DNA of 64,000 bases from Parapristionchus giblindavisi (lineage: Eukaryota; Nematoda; Chromadorea; Rhabditida; Diplogasteridae), in assembly GCA_943737045.1 (NCBI GenBank), contig CALSFV010000025.1, positions 496,001 to 560,000 on the forward strand, in the 5' to 3' direction. Under the pieces are notes generated by a model. It ran no database searches. It was not told the origin of the DNA and saw nothing but the letters and a program-made list of their open reading frames with translations. Position numbers and translations under genes: made by a program. Within the stretch, counting starts at the first letter, position 1, and each line of letters starts with the position of its first letter. This document shows, one piece after another, positions 61,001 through 64,000 of the stretch.

Positions 61001-64000
61001 TTGGGGTGTTAACTTGGTTTACCTCTCGGTTCTGGCAACGCTCTCAAGGCATATTAGATCATGCCTTTTGTTTAGCGTTTGAAAATATGCGTTATGACGA
61101 AAACAACCCACAATATCACACAATATTGAACAGCATTGTAAATGAAATTATTCTAAAACAACGCAAACTTTCATAGGTATATGGCGATGATGGAATTTTG
61201 GCCAATATCAACGGTTTCGTCAGAGATTCTTCCTATTATGATGGCAAATTTGTACGAAACGTCATACTTATTGTCTTCGATGGAACCGGAGGTACCAATA
61301 AATTAAACTTTGATGAACAGAAAAGGACAAATCATTTGTGGGGTTTATCAAAAAATTTTCCGTATAATGTGATAATTTTAATAATTTATAATAATAATTT
61401 AATAATTTTTAATTATAAAATATAATAATTAATATTTTGTATAATTTTCGGGTAAAGGTTTGCCAAGATACTGTCCCGAAATATGACAAATCTTACTAGC
61501 TATTAAAATATAATTGACTAATAATGAAAATTGTAGTACTGGCGTACATGAGCCAGCCATGGGAGCTACTCGACGGTCTAATGAATGACTTGAAGAATTT
61601 GCCTGCTCCCTCGTATGATTTTCCCCTCGTCAATACGTTTTATGCGCTAAACGTGCTGATCGGTTTTCCTCCGCCGTACAGAACCATCGTGAATCTGTTC
61701 CAGGTGTGTTATCTCACGCACAACCGAGATAATTTGTCTCTCCGCTCTGGCTACGCTCTCTCGCCAACAAATAAAGCGAGAGTGTGGTCAGGGCGCAGAG
61801 TTTCAAATTAGCTCGGGCATGCCATATCTCGTAAAAACTTTACACCTTTGAAATGGATATAATTATACTAATTCATCTTATTGTTAAGGCCACTCCACCT
61901 GATACATCGAGTGAAACGGATACGGTGACGACATACTACATAACTCATAACATTATGGTCAACGTAGACTATAACATCGGATCGCAGCCGTTGGTAATTG
62001 CATTTATTTATTTATTGATTTATTTATTTATTTATTCATTTATTTATTTATTTACGTATTCCATCAAATATATTTTTTCATGATCACATTAATAATAGAG
62101 GGAAGAGGAGAGATGGACTTCCGTCGCTTATACGCGATTTCGGATTGGGCTCAGTGGCAGACCGAAATCGCGTATAATTGCATTTATTCGCTTTCTCCAC
62201 ACCAAACCGGAGAAGATTCGGTTTTTGTGGTCGTTAAATGAGACGATAGAAAGTTACATGTATTTTTCTCATAATTATTAACCACCGATGTAAACAGAGA
62301 GAATATAGTTAACATGCTGCGTGGGAACCAATCCCTTTAAAGGGAGACTGCCATCCAAAAATTTTTCTTCAATATCATTTAATTTAGGCTAACTAGACAC
62401 TGTAAAGTAAAAAAAAAATTTTTGTTGAAACGTTTAGATGTTTTTTGCAACAAAAGATACAATAAATCGTTCCGATATGCACAGATCATGTACAGCTGAA
62501 GCCGATAAAACTAGGAAGTTTATAGATCACGCACTACAGATCACTGCATAATTCGTCCAGAATTTTTTTATCATTTTTTCACTTATGTCTATGATGAAGG
62601 TACACCCTGAATATATTTTACTCTCCTCTCCGGCAACGCGTTCTCGTAGACAAAGAATGCGAAAGAGCACTACCAGATCAAATAGAATAAAATTAGATCA
62701 ATATGTGCCTTTTATGAGACGTAGCGGCCGAAACACCATAGGCCACATTGCTAGTTAAAGGGAGCGTAACCTCTCTCAATGATCTCATCGACGCGCAATG
62801 CTCTCTCGTTGTTAGTCAACAGAAAAATAGTGTGCGCAATGAAGAGACCATTGAGCGAGGTAACGCTCCCTTTAACTTATTTAATCAAAAAATTTATATT
62901 TAAAGTGCATGCACACTTATTCTTGTACATCTATTAATAATATTAATTTAATGTAAGGTTTTGAAACCCTTATATAAACTTTTATGTTTTTGAAAATCTT
63001 GGATGGAACGTGTTCAAATGCAAATAGCGCTGATTGTGAGCATATTAACTATGGTTCTTTACCATGTACAGGTCGAGGTGTAAATATTCTATTCAGGAAT
63101 CCTATGCTGTTCTGAAATCTCTGGCCCAATCAACGGGTGGCTACTTCATGAATCGTCAGCCTTCCTCTACTCTCATGTCCATCGTTCCCAAACTCTACAA
63201 GAGTTCCATCGTTCAATTAAACTACGTGCAATTCACTCAATTCTACGATGGAGGCTCTATATATCTTGACGACGCAGCACAAACCATTTTGGTATACTCC
63301 TCAAGCTCGGATGATCCGACCTTCTTCATTTCAGACAGTAGCGGTTAGTTTTGGTTTTTTGAACCTAGATTGAACTACGTCCCCACATAAACACCATATC
63401 TATCATAAGTGACACCCCGATATAATTTGAAACTCTCCGCTCCCACACTCCCTCGTTCATTTGTCCACTAGAGAGTCTTGAAAATGCGGTGGGTAAAATT
63501 AGCTTGTGGTTTGCCGTTAAACGATGATTACTCAGGCAACGGTTACGAAACGGCCGCTGGTGGTAGTATCGATGCAGAGCTCGCATATTTCTATGATAGT
63601 AAGTTGTTTTTTTTATTTTTATTACATCAACAACAACAGTGAAAGAAAGATATAAAAAATAATTCGAAAAAAATGAATGACAATGACTAAACTCTTCAAT
63701 ATTTTTATTTGCCATCGTCGTAGAAGCATCATATTTATTTGTTGTATATCAATTTAAATACAATAACATTTCCTTGCATTGAAATTGTTCAGAAACATGA
63801 ACACTCTCTCTTATCAGTTCGGCGAAGGTCAGACGGGTTAGGTGTGAGTTAGTGGAGCGATACTCGAGAGGAAGAGAGTGCAGGCGATATATTTAGCTCC
63901 CAGTGTTCCTTTTTTTACCGTTATTTTGGAATTTGCAACATGTTTATCATTTTATTATCCAAATTTAATTTATACGGTCAATATATAAACGTTTTCTAAG
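49013..64000 (+). CDS. IRG-7-like secreted C-type-lectin / Sushi / EGF / VWA protein (5' part, continues)
   Basis: Start ATG 49013 with a signal peptide (MHLPLLISCLLFIPLVKSA). Exons: 49013-49133, 49358-49460 (approx.), 49704-49802, 50039-50181, 52286-52381, 52627-53456, 54098-54169, 54320-54403, 55082-55153, 55429-55520, 55740-55815, 56653-56769, 57616-57686, 57816-57878, 57988-58111, 58273-58359, 58434-58541, 59423-59575, 60047-60214, 60705-60788 or -60794, 61177-61291, 61537-61703, 61889-61993, 63097-63343 and 63536-63598. Domains in order: C-type lectin fold (CIHLTTNRTSWFSAGGIC to LPTIC), LDL-receptor-A-like, Thr-rich repeats, Sushi-like pairs (NCTNGKW, VCDRGQW, MHYECDEGF), EGF (CHCDAGY), more Sushi (CNGQGQW), EGF (RCRCGTGYFGDDC) and VWA-like (DDAVDVAFVIE ... 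LKSLAQSTGGYF). C. elegans IRG-7 has this kind of make-up and acts in immunity. Two junctions do not close in phase (53456/54098 and 60794/61177), and one VWA exon before 63097 is probably missed. Confidence 0.78.
50263..52140. mobile_element. 1.88-kb TTAA foldback in a lectin-domain intron
   Basis: Ends GAGGCCGGATCTGAGAAAA / TTTTCTCAGATCCGGCCTC with TTAA on both sides (50259-50262 and 52141-52144). Arms about 660-720 bp (to 50935 and from 51425); centre about 490 bp. Arms contain CATGACCCGGGGTTCATGG. TTAA targeting suggests a piggyBac-type mobiliser, not proven. Confidence 0.9.
52141..52245. mobile_element. TTAA hairpin MITE abutting the foldback, with an 18-G run
   Basis: Starts at the same TTAA that closes the foldback element. 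Left arm CACACTTCGAGCTAATTTTA; the right arm is largely replaced by 18 consecutive G (52221-52238) before TTTTAAA. Confidence 0.75.
52627..52740 (+). other. Incomplete LDL-receptor class A module
   Basis: Reads FPC...DEFRCRDNTRCIP then NDGFEDCVDGSDEDT. The calcium-cage end (DCVDGSDE) is kept, but the fourth cysteine is replaced in AVNDG and no sixth cysteine follows before the Thr-rich part. An odd, four-cysteine version of the six-cysteine module. Confidence 0.65.
52950..53372 (+). repeat. 60-bp coding repeat, about seven units (mucin-like)
   Basis: In-frame 20-residue unit ASTKPEADTTTETTTETLTT. Units starting at 52981, 53041 and 53101 are base-for-base identical, as are 53221 and 53281; one unit (53161) differs at a few bases. 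Rich in Thr for O-glycosylation; likely a stalk between the lectin half and the Sushi/EGF half. Near-identity implies recent expansion or homogenisation. Confidence 0.92.
53606..53705. mobile_element. TTAA hairpin MITE
   Basis: TTAAAGGAACACTCCAACC ... GTGTACTTTTAA, with a CTCTCGC/GCGAGAG core, in an intron of the IRG-7-like gene. Confidence 0.75.
54812..55055 (+). repeat. Dispersed repeat shared with PAN-like gene introns
   Basis: ATCAGCACATTAAATGCAGA... through GGCCTGCTTGACAA... to GGAGGGGACTCAACTG. Matches 37490-37730 (+), 15580-15810 (-) and 35660-35905 (-), and a 60-bp piece at 19858. It lies in an IRG-7-like intron here and in PAN-like gene introns there. Confidence 0.85.
55181..55388. 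mobile_element. CTCTGGTATTTC hairpin MITE
   Basis: Ends CTCTGGTATTTCCAAACAAG and CTAGTTTGAAAACACCAGAG, internal AGTAAACTTACGTTT words. In an intron 40 bp before the exon at 55429. Confidence 0.82.
55533..55628. repeat. GC-rich hairpin
   Basis: Imperfect arms GAAAATTTCTCCCTGCGGG and CCCCGCGGGGAGATATTTCC around TCTGCGGGGCCAGCTGCAG, in a 219-bp intron of an AT-rich gene. Confidence 0.7.
55831..55933. mobile_element. Hairpin MITE (CTAATTTGAA family, diverged)
   Basis: GCCCGAGCTATTTTGAGACT ... CCTCAAATTAGACAGGTCTTTAA. Confidence 0.7.
56845..57180. mobile_element. TTAA element with tRNA-like interior
   Basis: About 330 bp from TTAAAGGTGGATGTTCATG to CGCGGGAGTCCACCTTTAA: TTAA plus AGGTGGA inverted ends. 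The interior has a decayed B box (GGGTCCGAATCC) and matches 11790-12115. This is the most complete view of the family whose end also occurs in the RFC2-like introns. Confidence 0.78.
57868..57955. mobile_element. TTAA MITE (AAGGGAGCGTTACC end), partial
   Basis: Left end TTAAAGGGAGCGTTACCTC and a CTCT/AGAG core; the complete relative is 62755-62875. It directly follows, and apparently supplies the donor for, the exon at 57816. Confidence 0.65.
58608..59230. mobile_element. Intact TA MITE with CAGTCCCGCACGATCG ends
   Basis: 623 bp, TA at 58606-58607 and 59231-59232, inverted ends of about 190 bp, unique centre of about 250 bp that is open in one frame (58795-59055) but resembles no protein. 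Uninterrupted relative of 17477-19265. Confidence 0.93.
59908..60027. mobile_element. TTAA hairpin MITE next to a splice acceptor
   Basis: TTAAAGGAATACCCCATGAT ... CAAATTAGCTTGGGGTGTGG, TTTAA. It ends 20 bp before the acceptor of the exon at 60047. Confidence 0.85.
60574..60687. mobile_element. TTAA hairpin MITE next to a splice acceptor
   Basis: CACACCTCACGCTAATTTTA ... TTAGCTTGGGGTGTCGCTTTAA. It ends 18 bp before the acceptor of the exon at 60705. Confidence 0.85.
60897..61012. mobile_element. TTAA hairpin MITE, both TTAA ends present
   Basis: TTAAAGCGACACCCCAAGCT ... AACTTGGGGTGTTAA around CTCTCTCGCGCTCTTTG. The best-preserved member of the family. Confidence 0.9.
61720..61822. mobile_element. 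Hairpin MITE (CTAATTTGAA family)
   Basis: AACCGAGATAATTTGTCTCT ... AGTTTCAAATTAGCTCGGGC. Confidence 0.75.
62131..62180. repeat. Short perfect-arm hairpin
   Basis: TATACGCGATTTCGG and CCGAAATCGCGTATA separated by about 20 bp. Confidence 0.75.
62599..62712. mobile_element. Hairpin MITE (diverged)
   Basis: GTACACCCTGAATATATTTT ... AAAATTAGATCAATATGTGC with the CTCTCGTAGACAAAGA-like core. Confidence 0.65.
62755..62875. mobile_element. Complete TTAA MITE (AAGGGAGCGTAACC ends)
   Basis: TTAAAGGGAGCGTAACCTC ... GAGGTAACGCTCCCTTTAA; TTAA at both ends. Confidence 0.88.
63410..63520. mobile_element. TTAA hairpin MITE next to a splice acceptor
   Basis: GTGACACCCCGATATAATTTG ... AAATTAGCTTGTGGTTTGCC then GTTAA; ends 16 bp before the exon at 63536. 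Confidence 0.8.

Overview
The window looks like nuclear DNA of a nematode, probably a rhabditid. It is AT-rich, introns are often only 40-60 bp with TTTCAG-like acceptors, and it carries a seven-transmembrane chemoreceptor of the nematode Str superfamily and a C-type-lectin/VWA protein resembling C. elegans IRG-7. Nothing supports a prokaryotic or viral origin. Gene models below come from reading exons and splice phases by eye; species and expression are unknown.

Region 1 (1-39.9 kb) is a mosaic of segmental duplications. Four blocks occur twice in the same order but in mixed orientation. Block A, an RFC2 clamp-loader gene part, lies at 1-2075 and inverted at 19.92-22.80 kb. Block B, non-coding sequence plus repeats, lies at 3.29-6.31 kb and directly repeated at 23.83-27.78 kb. 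Block S lies at 7.23-11.31 kb and inverted at 31.10-35.13 kb. Block T lies at 12.6-17.5 kb and inverted at 36.28-39.93 kb. S and T carry four copies of one PAN/Apple-like secreted-protein gene: copies 1(+) and 2(-) converge, and copies 3(-) and 4(+) diverge from a palindrome centred near 36.70 kb. Every copy has at least one lesion. The blocks are full of DNA transposons and MITEs with readable target-site duplications (hAT 8 bp, Tc1/mariner TA, PIF/Harbinger TTA, TTAA elements), tRNA-like SINEs, truncated non-LTR retrotransposons and minisatellites. Several insertions are present in one duplicate and absent from the other.

Region 2 (40.5-46.1 kb) is ordinary single-copy gene space. It holds a six-exon protein with two SH3-like domains (+), a complete eleven-exon Str-type chemoreceptor (+) and a TAP42/IGBP1-family phosphatase regulator (-). 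All three models close in phase from start to stop.

Region 3 (46.2-64.0 kb) begins with a 1.3-kb foldback transposon. It then holds one long gene (+, from 49013 past the window end) with a signal peptide, C-type lectin fold, an incomplete LDL-receptor A module, a Thr-rich tandem repeat, Sushi and EGF modules and a VWA-like domain. Its introns are loaded with short TTAA-flanked hairpin MITEs, some lying within tens of bases of splice acceptors.
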